Below are positions 1 through 6,704 of a stretch of 10,923 nt of DNA, one piece after another. Under the pieces are notes generated by a model. It worked only from the letters and a program-made list of their open reading frames with translations, did no database searches and was not told where the DNA came from. The position numbers and the translations under genes are program-made. The first letter of the stretch is position 1. Every line of letters begins with the position of its first letter. The DNA is from Treponema sp. (GTDB lineage: Bacteria > Spirochaetota > Spirochaetia > Treponematales > Breznakiellaceae), in the NCBI GenBank assembly GCA_031266255.1, contig JAISBK010000153.1, forward strand, positions 1 through 10,923, written 5' to 3'.

Positions 1-278
1 AAATAACCGAGGGCTTCAGGGTACTGCTTGGTTTCAAAGGCAATCCTGCCTAAGTTGTATTCTGAAGCGACTTTGGTCTTATCCACTGCTTTTGCCCGGT
101 TAAGCCATTGCTCTGCTTCGGGGTATTTCCCCAGATCAAAGTAAGCCATACCAATAGCATAGTACTCCTCTGCCGAAGCCCGGTAGCCTAAACCACCACA
201 GGAAATACAAAGCAGCAAGAAAAAAGAGCAGAAAACGCCATACCCAACAAGACCCCGTATCTCCGTGCTCAAGACCAT
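1..278 (-). CDS. TPR-repeat protein with N-terminal signal/membrane segment, possibly a lipoprotein (3' part outside window)
   Basis: An open minus-strand frame from an ATG at 278 runs uninterrupted to the window edge (92 codons), so only the N-terminus is visible. Residues 10-26 form a hydrophobic export segment that ends in LCISCGG. This could be a relaxed spirochaetal lipobox with Cys27 as the lipidated residue, although Cys at -3 is atypical. From about residue 35 there are two TPR-like helical repeats, with the motifs YYAIGMAYFDLGKYPEAEQW and EYNLGRIAFETKQYPEALGY. This suggests a protein-interaction scaffold exported to the cell envelope; its partner is unknown. An in-frame TAA lies three codons upstream of the ATG, which fixes the 5' limit. 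AAGGA sits only 3 nt before the ATG, so a TTG at codon 3 with about 9 nt spacing is a possible alternative start. The gene is codirectional with, and downstream of, the beta-barrel gene, but a terminator separates them. Confidence 0.82.
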   Translation of the reverse strand, partial: MVLSTEIRGLVGYGVFCSFFLLLCISCGGLGYRASAEEYYAIGMAYFDLGKYPEAEQWLNRAKAVDKTKVASEYNLGRIAFETKQYPEALGY

Positions 279-300
279 ACTTCCTTAGATTCTCTCATAT

Positions 301-330
301 AAAAAAACACCCCCGGTTTTCCCCGGAGGT
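301..330 (-). terminator. Rho-independent terminator of the outer-membrane protein gene
   Basis: Read on the minus strand, ACCTCCGG (330-323) pairs with CCGGGGGT (316-309) over 8 bp with a single U-G wobble and a GGAAAA loop. A G and seven T residues (307-301) follow, which is the classic intrinsic terminator layout. It begins 21 nt after the stop codon of the 352-861 gene. On the plus strand the hairpin has a C-A mismatch and no T-run, so it acts in one direction only. Confidence 0.88.
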
Positions 331-351
331 ATAGAGCCTAGTCGGCCTTCA

Positions 352-861
352 TCAGAACCAGTAACGGATACCTATTTCACCGCCTATATCCCAATCCGGG
401 AAATAGAACGGGACAATCCCGAAGCCCAGGCCCGCAAAGATGTCCCCAAACAATTCAAAGTGTTCAAGAAATTCCCAGGAAAGCCCAATAGGTGCACGCA
501 GGCCCAAGGTCATGGCAAAACCATCATGGTCATTATAGCCATACCCGTCCTTCCAACTTCCTAAACCGAGATAACCTCCAAACCCAAAATACCAGTCCAG
601 ATTGATATCGGGAACGAGGGCCTTGTCAATGAGATAATAATCCCCAGTTATCCCCACACCAAAATAGTGCTGACTGATTCCTAAGTTGACCGCCCAATAT
701 ACAGGCAAGGATGGGATCTTGAGGGATAAAGCCGGACCAAAACCGCCCCAGCCGCCTCTCCCCACAATACCTAAGCCCAATCCATCTGGGTGTTCTGCAA
801 ATGCTCCTATAGTACCGAGGAACAAACCAATAATACAAACAGCCACGAGCTTCTTCTTCAT
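352..861 (-). CDS. Small exported protein, predicted outer-membrane beta-barrel
   Basis: A 169-residue protein. The start is the ATG at 861, because GGGAGG lies 8 nt before it; a GTG six codons further upstream would place that ribosome site inside the coding region. Residues 1-22 are a typical signal peptide: KKK, then a hydrophobic core VAVCIIGLFLG, then AFA before EH. The mature part is very rich in glycine and aromatic residues, with alternating patterns such as WGGFGPALSLKIP, YFGFGGYLGLG and GEIGIRYWF. It ends in a terminal Phe, as expected of an outer-membrane beta-barrel strand. The small size and composition recall the small spirochaetal beta-barrel families (for example the BAPKO_0422/DUF3996 type), but I cannot confirm family membership by eye. 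It has its own strong promoter and terminator, so it is probably transcribed alone and well. Function unknown. Confidence 0.85.
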   Translation of the reverse strand: MKKKLVAVCIIGLFLGTIGAFAEHPDGLGLGIVGRGGWGGFGPALSLKIPSLPVYWAVNLGISQHYFGVGITGDYYLIDKALVPDINLDWYFGFGGYLGLGSWKDGYGYNDHDGFAMTLGLRAPIGLSWEFLEHFELFGDIFAGLGFGIVPFYFPDWDIGGEIGIRYWF

Positions 862-905
862 AAATAAAACCTCCCGCACGTTCTTTTAGTGAAATTTCTT
901 TATAA

Positions 906-934
906 ACTATATTTTTAATCATTTATTTAGTCAA
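906..934 (-). promoter_or_regulatory. Sigma-70-type promoter for the outer-membrane protein gene
   Basis: On the minus strand TTGACT (934-929) is followed by exactly 17 nt and TATAGT (911-906). Both hexamers match the consensus at 5 of 6 positions. Transcription would start near 899, giving a leader of about 38 nt that contains the GGGAGG ribosome site of the gene starting at 861. The element sits in the AT-rich divergent gap and its -35 box is only 14 bp from the hprK ATG. Confidence 0.8.
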
Positions 935-947
935 TAGTTCAGGAACC

Positions 948-2000
948 ATGCAGGAACCCTGCGCCCAAATCCCTTACATTGCAGATACCCTGGGTTTACA
1001 CTATGATTACTATATGGCAGAAAATTTTACCGTATTAGACCTGCTCGATATTAAGCTCAAAGAATATAATGCGCTCAACCTCCATTGCCTGGGAGGACGG
1101 AAAGGCTTAGGCCGAAAGATCAGCATCTCCGATCTGAACCGGCCCGGTCTTGCCCTGTCTGGATTTTATGATTCTTTTGCCTATGAGCGGATTCAGTTGT
1201 TCGGCAGGGGAGAGGTATCGTACCTCAAAAAACTTGCTGCTGCTGGAGAAACTGATACACTCGAGCATCTATTCTCCTATCCTATTCCTTGTTGTATTTT
1301 TTCGCATAATCTCAGTCCGGATCGGAGTTTTTTTGACGCTGCCGAGCACGCGCAATGCCCGGTACTCCAGACGGATCTGAGTACTACGGAATTTCATGCC
1401 CGGCTCATGCGGGTTCTTTCTGATATTTTTGCCCCCCGACAGAGTGTGCATGGGGTCTTAGTAGAAGTATACGGCCTGGGGATCCTGCTTTTGGGAGATT
1501 CAGGGGTGGGAAAGAGCGAGACCGCCTTAGAGCTTATTAAACACGGCCACCGCCTGGTGGCGGACGATGTGGTGGATATGCACTGCGTCAATGGGAACGT
1601 GCTCATCGGTGCGGGAGCCAATAAGATTGTGGGACACCACATGGAGATCCGCGGCTTAGGGATCATCAATATCACCCATCTCTTTGGGGTAGGGGCCATT
1701 CGTGAACGGAAAGAGGTACAGTTGGTGGTGATGCTTGAGGAGTGGGACTCACGGAAAAATTACGACCGCCTTGGTACCGATGACAAATATATCGAATTTT
1801 TGGGGGTCAGTATCCCCAAACTGGAAATTCCGGTTAAACCAGGCCGGAATATCCCCGTTATCGTAGAAACCGCGGCTATGAATGAACGGCTTAAGAAGAT
1901 GGGCTACAATGCGGCTCGAGAATTCAACCAGAACATCTTGAAATGGATAGAAAGCGATCCTACCCGTTCGGTCTATTTTGGAACCGAAGACGTAATATAA
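948..2000 (+). CDS. hprK: HPr kinase/phosphorylase
   Basis: Bifunctional cytoplasmic enzyme that phosphorylates HPr on its regulatory serine and removes that phosphate with inorganic phosphate. Numbered from the ATG at 948 (350 residues), the N-terminal domain includes SDLNRPGLALSGF and YERIQLFGRGEVSYL. The catalytic domain has SVHG (His168), P-loop GDSGVGKSE (183-191), VADDVVD (Asp206-Asp207) and the family signature EIRGLGIINI from Glu233, followed by FGVGAIRE and later IPVKPGRNIPVIVETAAMN. All catalytic landmarks look intact. Start choice is uncertain. ATG 948 has AGGA only 3 nt upstream and adds 22 unremarkable residues. ATG 1014 (MAENFTVLDLL) matches where the family normally begins and gives 328 residues, but has no visible ribosome site. 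The gene leads a likely operon with ptsH, its substrate, 73 bp downstream. Confidence 0.96.
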   Translation: MQEPCAQIPYIADTLGLHYDYYMAENFTVLDLLDIKLKEYNALNLHCLGGRKGLGRKISISDLNRPGLALSGFYDSFAYERIQLFGRGEVSYLKKLAAAGETDTLEHLFSYPIPCCIFSHNLSPDRSFFDAAEHAQCPVLQTDLSTTEFHARLMRVLSDIFAPRQSVHGVLVEVYGLGILLLGDSGVGKSETALELIKHGHRLVADDVVDMHCVNGNVLIGAGANKIVGHHMEIRGLGIINITHLFGVGAIRERKEVQLVVMLEEWDSRKNYDRLGTDDKYIEFLGVSIPKLEIPVKPGRNIPVIVETAAMNERLKKMGYNAAREFNQNILKWIESDPTRSVYFGTEDVI

Positions 2001-2032
2001 AGGTACCGGAACCATATACAAAAGGTAAACTG

Positions 2033-2046
2033 CTATAGTACTATAG
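2033..2046. repeat. Perfect 14-bp palindrome between hprK and ptsH
   Basis: CTATAGTACTATAG reads identically on both strands. It lies midway in the 73-bp hprK-ptsH gap, 28 bp before the first ptsH ATG. It is AT-rich, has no loop and no T-run, so it is not an intrinsic terminator. An operator for a dimeric regulator or an RNA-processing site are possibilities, neither shown by the sequence. It contains a -10-like TATAGT but no convincing -35 box at a suitable distance. Confidence 0.6.
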
Positions 2047-2073
2047 GGTACACAACGTAAATTTAGGAATAAC

Positions 2074-2343
2074 ATGATGCTAGAAAAAACTCTAACCGTA
2101 TCTAACCGGGCAGGAATTCATGCCCGGCCTGCGGCACTGTTGGTACAGGCTATAAAAGATTTTACCTGTGCTATTTATCTTGAAAAAGATCACAACCGGA
2201 TCAAAGGAAAATCCATTATGGGGGTCATTACCTTGGGGGCAGCCTATGGATCGCGTATCACGGTCATTACCGATGGAGAAGATGAAGTGCAAGCCATGGA
2301 AGTCATCGTCCAGCTTTTTGAGTCGAAGTTTGAAGAGGAGTAG
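2074..2343 (+). CDS. ptsH: HPr, phosphocarrier protein
   Basis: An 88-89 residue protein of the size and sequence of HPr, the small cytoplasmic phosphocarrier. NRAGIHARPA holds the catalytic histidine that receives phosphate from enzyme I, and KGKSIMGVITLGA holds the regulatory serine phosphorylated by HprK. Two ATGs stand in tandem (2074 and 2077). Counted from the second, the two residues are His15 and Ser46, the classical numbering, and AGGA (2065-2068) is then 8 nt away; from the first it is 5 nt. The second is therefore slightly favoured, though the longer frame is given here. With hprK upstream, kinase and substrate form one unit. Treponemes often lack complete sugar PTS permeases (established for T. 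pallidum), so a regulatory rather than transport role is plausible but not visible here. Confidence 0.97.
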   Translation: MMLEKTLTVSNRAGIHARPAALLVQAIKDFTCAIYLEKDHNRIKGKSIMGVITLGAAYGSRITVITDGEDEVQAMEVIVQLFESKFEEE

Positions 2344-2366
2344 TCCCTTCCTCAGGAGCTGATCCG

Positions 2367-4169
2367 GTGAAAACGGTCCGCATACATCCCAAATATGCGC
2401 TGATTGATATTAAGGGCTTAATACTCATTTATCTGCTTTTGAGTATTGTAACTATTTTATTTTGGCGGATCGTTTTTCCTGAAATCTTACAGGGTCGTAC
2501 GGCGTTTGACCTGTTAGATATCGCGGTATTCTTCATTATTCCCCTCATTTTAGTGCTGTTTCTGGGAGCTTCTCTGGTAAGTTTATTCAGAGAGCTTATT
2601 ACCCGGCAGACAGGAAGCCGGTTCCATATCCGCTTGTTGGCCTATTTCATCCTGATTGTGATCTTTGCAGCCCTCCCTGCTACCATCGTAAGCGGCTTGA
2701 CTGCCCTGGAATTGGCACGGTTCTGGAAGACCATACAGGTGGATGCCGCGCTTAAAGCAGCTGAAGAATTCGCGCTGGAAACCTATTCCCTGCATATAGA
2801 ACGCGTAGAGCACCTACTGGATGACTATAATGTTGATTCCCTTATCGCTTCTCAGGGCCTTACCTCAGGAGACGCCGTCCCTCAGATTCCCGGCAGCCTT
2901 GAGGCGGAACGGATCGCGGCGATCCAGGATTTTGTCTTGCAAAACGATGGAACCTGGAAAACCCTCAGATTTTTGGGGGAAGCGGATCTGAAGCTCAGTG
3001 TACCGCCGACCCAGCAGCCGGGGTTTATCCCCCGGGAAATACCCCGGGATACGGACCTCATCCGGTATATGGCGTACTCCGAGAAATCGGTAACCAGGGT
3101 GTTCAGTTATCGTCTGGGAACCGGTTTTGACCAGGCGGTTACCACCATAGCAAACGAAAAAGCCCGGTTTGAACTGATCAATTCCCTCCAGATCCAGATA
3201 CGGCCGCTCCTGCTCTTTTATTTCGGGGTCTTTTTCTTCCCCACCCTGCTCATGACCTTCATCATTGCCATATCGTTCACCCGCCAGGTAACCCAGCCCA
3301 TTGTAGAACTCACCGAGGGAACCCGGCGCGTAGCATCAGGGGATTTTTCCTCCCCCATTCTGCTCCGCCGCAAGGACGAACTGGGAGAGCTGGTTAGTTC
3401 TTTTAATCGGATGGTTCGGGACTTGAAACAATCCCAGGCGTCCCTGGTCAAGGCGGAAAAAGTATCCATCTGGCAGAGCATGGCCGAACAGCTTGCCCAT
3501 GAGATAAAAAACCCGCTCACCCCTATCAAGCTTTCCGCGGAACGGGTACTGAGGCGTTGGCGCAATGATCCGGCTCGAGTAGGGGAAATTCTTGAACATT
3601 CTATGCTGGCTATCGTGCAGGAAGTGGAAGGACTCTCCAGCTTGCTTACTGAATTCAGAACCCTTGCTCGTCCCCTGGAACCTTCCCGCATTGCAAGTCC
3701 CCTGCAGCAGATCGTGGAAGAGACTCTGGCGCCTTACCGGACATCCTATCCAGGACTGAGGTTCAACAGCACCCATATTGCAGGAGATATCCTGGTAAAA
3801 ATTGACCCCCGTCGTCTGGTTCAGGTTTTGACCAACCTCATCACCAACGGTATTGACGCCATGGATAGCGAGGGAACCATAGTAATCCAAACGGATCTTG
3901 TCAAAAAGGGGGAGAGCCGGTATTGTAGACTGAGTATCATGGATACGGGACAAGGTATGAGCAAAGAAGAAGGATCACAGATTTTTACCCCTTATTTTAC
4001 CACCAAAACATCAGGAACGGGGCTTGGACTTCCCATTGTAGAACGGATCCTGCATGATCACGGGGGAAGCATCTGGTTTAATTCAGCAGTAGGTATAGGA
4101 ACGACCTTTTTTGTAGATCTCCCGATCGCAGAAGCGGATGAGACCGGTAAAGCCCAGGGGACCTCATGA
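2367..4169 (+). CDS. Membrane sensor histidine kinase, NtrY/NtrB type
   Basis: A 600-residue protein starting at GTG 2367, supported by AGGAG 8 nt upstream. Hydrophobic segments at about 17-37, 52-74 and 90-110 are followed by an extracytoplasmic region of about 165 residues, a fourth membrane segment (281-303), and a HAMP linker (about 304-356: TQPIVELTEGTRRVASGDFS). The kinase core has an H-box LAHEIKNPLTPIKLSAERV with the phospho-acceptor His378, an N-box NLITNGIDAM (490-499), DTGQGM (526-531), IFTPYFTTK (539-547) and GTGLGL (550-555). The HEIKNPLTPI signature and the arrangement of three membrane spans, sensor region, fourth span and HAMP point to the NtrY branch. I see no PAS domain between HAMP and the H-box, which many proteobacterial NtrY proteins have. 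Its stop overlaps the response regulator ATG (ATGA), so the two are almost certainly cognate and co-translated. The signal sensed is unknown. Confidence 0.94.
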   Translation: MKTVRIHPKYALIDIKGLILIYLLLSIVTILFWRIVFPEILQGRTAFDLLDIAVFFIIPLILVLFLGASLVSLFRELITRQTGSRFHIRLLAYFILIVIFAALPATIVSGLTALELARFWKTIQVDAALKAAEEFALETYSLHIERVEHLLDDYNVDSLIASQGLTSGDAVPQIPGSLEAERIAAIQDFVLQNDGTWKTLRFLGEADLKLSVPPTQQPGFIPREIPRDTDLIRYMAYSEKSVTRVFSYRLGTGFDQAVTTIANEKARFELINSLQIQIRPLLLFYFGVFFFPTLLMTFIIAISFTRQVTQPIVELTEGTRRVASGDFSSPILLRRKDELGELVSSFNRMVRDLKQSQASLVKAEKVSIWQSMAEQLAHEIKNPLTPIKLSAERVLRRWRNDPARVGEILEHSMLAIVQEVEGLSSLLTEFRTLARPLEPSRIASPLQQIVEETLAPYRTSYPGLRFNSTHIAGDILVKIDPRRLVQVLTNLITNGIDAMDSEGTIVIQTDLVKKGESRYCRLSIMDTGQGMSKEEGSQIFTPYFTTKTSGTGLGLPIVERILHDHGGSIWFNSAVGIGTTFFVDLPIAEADETGKAQGTS

Positions 4170-5593
4170 CCTGTATTCTTATCATTGACGATGAACCGGG
4201 GATTCGCAGCACCTTAGCTTCGATCTTGGAAGATGAACAGTACCGCGTCTACACTGCAGAAGATGGAATCCAGGGATTGGAACAGATAAGCCGGGAACCC
4301 ATTGATCTGGTGTTTCTGGATGTCCTGCTCCCGCGCATGGGAGGACTGGAAGTTTTGGAAAAGATCCGCAGCACCTGGCCGACTCTTGAAGTGGTGGTTA
4401 TTTCCGGCCATGCCAATGTGGATATGGCAGTCCGGGCGGTAAAACTAGGAGCCTTTGATTTTCTGGAAAAGCCCCTTTCCTTGGACAAGGTGCTTACCGT
4501 ATGCCGAAACGCCCTTATGGTACAGAAGTTGCGGCAAGAAAACCAGGATTTGAAAAAAAACAGCCCGCGTCAGAAGAAAGATGAAATCATCGGTAAAAGC
4601 CAGGAAACTGAGCAGCTCCGGGACTGGATCAAACAAGCCGCGGCCAGTGATGCCCGGATCCTCATCTGCGGGGAGAACGGTACCGGGAAAGAGCTTGTGG
4701 CCCGGGCCATTCACCAAGGTTCTTCTCGATCAGACAAAGCCTTCGTGGCGCTGAACTGTGCGGCGATTCCAGACAGTCTCATTGAAAGTGAACTGTTCGG
4801 TCATGAAAAGGGGGCCTTTACGGATGCGGTTGCAAGCCGTAAGGGCCGGTTTGAACTAGCCAGTGGAGGAACCTTGTTTTTGGACGAAATCGGGGACATG
4901 TCCCTCAGCGCGCAGGCCAAGGTACTCCGGGTGATTCAAGAACAGAAGATCGAGCGGGTAGGAGGGGAAAAAACCCTTGATGTGGATGTCCGGATCGTGG
5001 CGGCCACTAACAAAGATCTGGAGCAGGAATGTACTGCCGGCCGTTTTCGGCAAGATCTGTTTTTCAGGCTTAATGTGCTCCCGATTTATGTGCCCCCCTT
5101 GCGGGAGCGGACTGAAGACATTCCTTTGCTTTTGTTTCATTTTTTGCATGCATTGGGAGGACAACACGCAGATCCCTTTGACCTTGATGCCGATGCCTTA
5201 CACTTACTCCAATCCTACCAGTGGCCGGGAAATATTCGGGAACTGCAGAATTTAGCGGAACGGATCCTGGTGATGCATACCGGCGGGATCATCGGGAGAG
5301 AGACGATCCTGGCCCTTTTGCAGCAAAATCCCGGATCTCTGGGTGCCTCTTTGGGGAATCCAGGGGAACCGGAAATTTTTTCTCATTTTTCTCATCTTCC
5401 CAAGGTTCCCGATGTTTCGGCTATTATGCAATTGAAGTACAATGAGGCAAAAGAATCGTTTGAAAAGGGGTATTTGGAATTTCAGCTTTCCCAATATGGG
5501 GGTGTCATATCCCGTACTGCGGAAGCTATAGGGATTTATCCAAGCAACCTCCATGCTAAATTACGAAAATACAACATAAGGACAGAACGATAA
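4166..5593 (+). CDS. Sigma-54-dependent response regulator, NtrC family
   Basis: A 475-residue NtrC-type activator. The receiver domain (about 1-120) has the acidic pair Asp8-Asp9, phospho-acceptor Asp52 in LVFLDVLLPRMGG, and a later Lys in FDFLEKPLSLDK. The AAA+ domain (about 145-370) has Walker A GENGTGKE (169-176), Walker B LFLDEIGD with Asp240-Glu241, RFRQDLFFRLNVLP with candidate arginine fingers, and WPGNIRELQN. The L1 sigma-54 contact loop reads GAFTDA (216-221) instead of the usual GAFTGA. After a linker (about 370-430), the last 40 or so residues form a Fis-type helix-turn-helix (GGVISRTAEAIGIYPSNLHAKLRKY). The start is the ATG in the 4-nt overlap with the kinase gene, with GGGGA just upstream. 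It should drive sigma-54 (RpoN) promoters on phosphorylation. I see no -24/-12 element in this window, so its targets probably lie elsewhere. Confidence 0.95.
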   Translation: MTCILIIDDEPGIRSTLASILEDEQYRVYTAEDGIQGLEQISREPIDLVFLDVLLPRMGGLEVLEKIRSTWPTLEVVVISGHANVDMAVRAVKLGAFDFLEKPLSLDKVLTVCRNALMVQKLRQENQDLKKNSPRQKKDEIIGKSQETEQLRDWIKQAAASDARILICGENGTGKELVARAIHQGSSRSDKAFVALNCAAIPDSLIESELFGHEKGAFTDAVASRKGRFELASGGTLFLDEIGDMSLSAQAKVLRVIQEQKIERVGGEKTLDVDVRIVAATNKDLEQECTAGRFRQDLFFRLNVLPIYVPPLRERTEDIPLLLFHFLHALGGQHADPFDLDADALHLLQSYQWPGNIRELQNLAERILVMHTGGIIGRETILALLQQNPGSLGASLGNPGEPEIFSHFSHLPKVPDVSAIMQLKYNEAKESFEKGYLEFQLSQYGGVISRTAEAIGIYPSNLHAKLRKYNIRTER

Positions 5594-5667
5594 AGAAACC
5601 CACCCAGGATGGGGCTGCGGTTCAGTCCAAAACCGGAGAAGAAACCGATGTTTCTAGGTGATACGCT

Positions 5668-6630
5668 ATGGGTACGTGTTTTCTTTTTTTAGGACCCGAA
5701 ATTGGGGAGAAGCAGGGGGCTATTGACGAAATCCGTCAACGTTTACGGGCTTCTTCGGGGACAGTACCAGAAGAAACCTCCTTTTATGCTGGAGAAACGC
5801 CGGTACCGGACATGGTAGCGGTATTACGGAACGGCTCCCTATTTGCAGAGCAGCGGCTTATTTTTATTAAAAATGCCGAAGTCCTGAAAAAAAAGGAAGA
5901 TCTGGAGAGTCTTGCTTCGTATCTGAAAGCACCTCAGGATCGTACTACGCTCATCCTCATATCTGAGGCGACAAGCCTTGCCAAGGCCCTGGAAACCGTG
6001 GTTCCTGGAGGAAACAAGCGTATTTTCTGGGAACTCTTTGAAAGCCGGAAACAGGAATGGGTGGCATCTTTTTTTAAACGTAATGGGTTCAAGATCAGTG
6101 AGGACGGCATAGAGGCGATCTTGGAACTGGTGGAAAATAACACCGATGCGCTGAAGCGGGAATGTTCAAGGCTCATGTTGTTTCTGGGAAAGGACGGGAT
6201 TTCCGGTGAGGCTGTGGAAAAATGGCTGTCTCATACCAGGGAAGAATCCGCTTTTACCCTGTTTTCCCGTATCAGTACCGGGAATTTAGCCAAAAGTCTT
6301 GAATCGCTCCATACCCTCCTGGGAGCCCAGGAATCCCCTGTGGCGCTCTTGGCAGGGCTTGCCTGGTGTTTCAGAAAGCTCAGGGATTACATGAGCCTGG
6401 TTGCATCTGGAAAAGCCAACGAGTTTGAGTTTAAGAAACTGGGGCTTGCCTCTACCAAAGCCCGTAAAGATTATGAACGGGCAAGCCAGCGATACGATTT
6501 GTTTGGGGTGGATGCCTGTATCTCCTTGATTGGGGACTACGACATACTCGTCCGTTCCGGTGGTATAGGACTTGAAACCCTTTTAATGGATATGTTTTTG
6601 TATAAGGTTATTGGTTTCGGCAGGCCATGA
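5668..6630 (+). CDS. holA: DNA polymerase III delta subunit (clamp loader)
   Basis: A 320-residue protein close to the usual size of HolA, the clamp-loader subunit that opens the beta sliding clamp. The N-terminal degenerate AAA+-like domain begins CFLFLGPEIGEKQGAIDEI and lacks a functional P-loop, as expected for delta. The segment NGSLFAEQRLIFIKN carries Leu58-Phe59, at the position of the SLF clamp-contact motif of E. coli delta. The middle has LFESRKQEWVASFFKRNGFK and NNTDALKRECSRLMLF, and the C-terminal collar includes ALLAGLAWCFRKLRDY. AGGTGA (5656-5661) sits 6 nt before the ATG, right after a 6-bp hairpin AGAAAC-CGAT-GTTTCT (5640-5655). It follows the response regulator by 74 bp without a terminator, so it is likely read through from the upstream operon. 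Confidence 0.93.
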   Translation: MGTCFLFLGPEIGEKQGAIDEIRQRLRASSGTVPEETSFYAGETPVPDMVAVLRNGSLFAEQRLIFIKNAEVLKKKEDLESLASYLKAPQDRTTLILISEATSLAKALETVVPGGNKRIFWELFESRKQEWVASFFKRNGFKISEDGIEAILELVENNTDALKRECSRLMLFLGKDGISGEAVEKWLSHTREESAFTLFSRISTGNLAKSLESLHTLLGAQESPVALLAGLAWCFRKLRDYMSLVASGKANEFEFKKLGLASTKARKDYERASQRYDLFGVDACISLIGDYDILVRSGGIGLETLLMDMFLYKVIGFGRP

Positions 6631-6673
6631 TGCGGTGAGGGCACGCCTTAGGGGGGCTTATTTTCACTGATTT

Positions 6674-6703
6674 GTAACAGCCTTGCTAAAAATCCCCTAT
6701 ACT
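6674..6703 (+). promoter_or_regulatory. Candidate sigma-70 promoter upstream of fliS
   Basis: GTAACA (6674-6679, 4 of 6 with TTGACA) is followed by 18 nt and TATACT (6698-6703, 5 of 6 with TATAAT). An alternative pairing is TTGCTA (6683-6688) with TATAAA (6708-6713) at a poor 19-nt spacing. The region is AT-rich and can form such boxes by chance. The fliS leader from here would be about 105 nt. Confidence 0.35.
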
Positions 6704-6704
6704 A

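Noticed and set aside
2001..2073. hprK-ptsH gap considered as a separate ptsH promoter
   Set aside because: TATAGT within the palindrome has no acceptable -35 hexamer at 15-19 nt; only the palindrome itself is reported.
2713..2730. TGGCAC inside the kinase gene considered as a sigma-54 -24 box
   Set aside because: No TTGC-type -12 element follows at the required spacing, and the site is inside a coding region far from any gene start.
3336..3953. Long antisense open frames (for example a 205-codon frame under the kinase gene, and others under holA and polA)
   Set aside because: They lie opposite well-recognised genes, have no recognisable protein motifs and no clear ribosome sites; such shadows are expected at this base composition.
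5594..5667. Response regulator-holA gap examined for a small gene or terminator
   Set aside because: No open frame with a ribosome site and no stem with a T-run; only the small hairpin before holA is visible.
6649..6699. TAGGGG ... CCCCTA inverted repeat after holA with an inner GGCT/AGCC, considered as a terminator
   Set aside because: The outer arms are 39 nt apart, the inner stem is only 4 bp and no T-run follows; it is not an intrinsic terminator.
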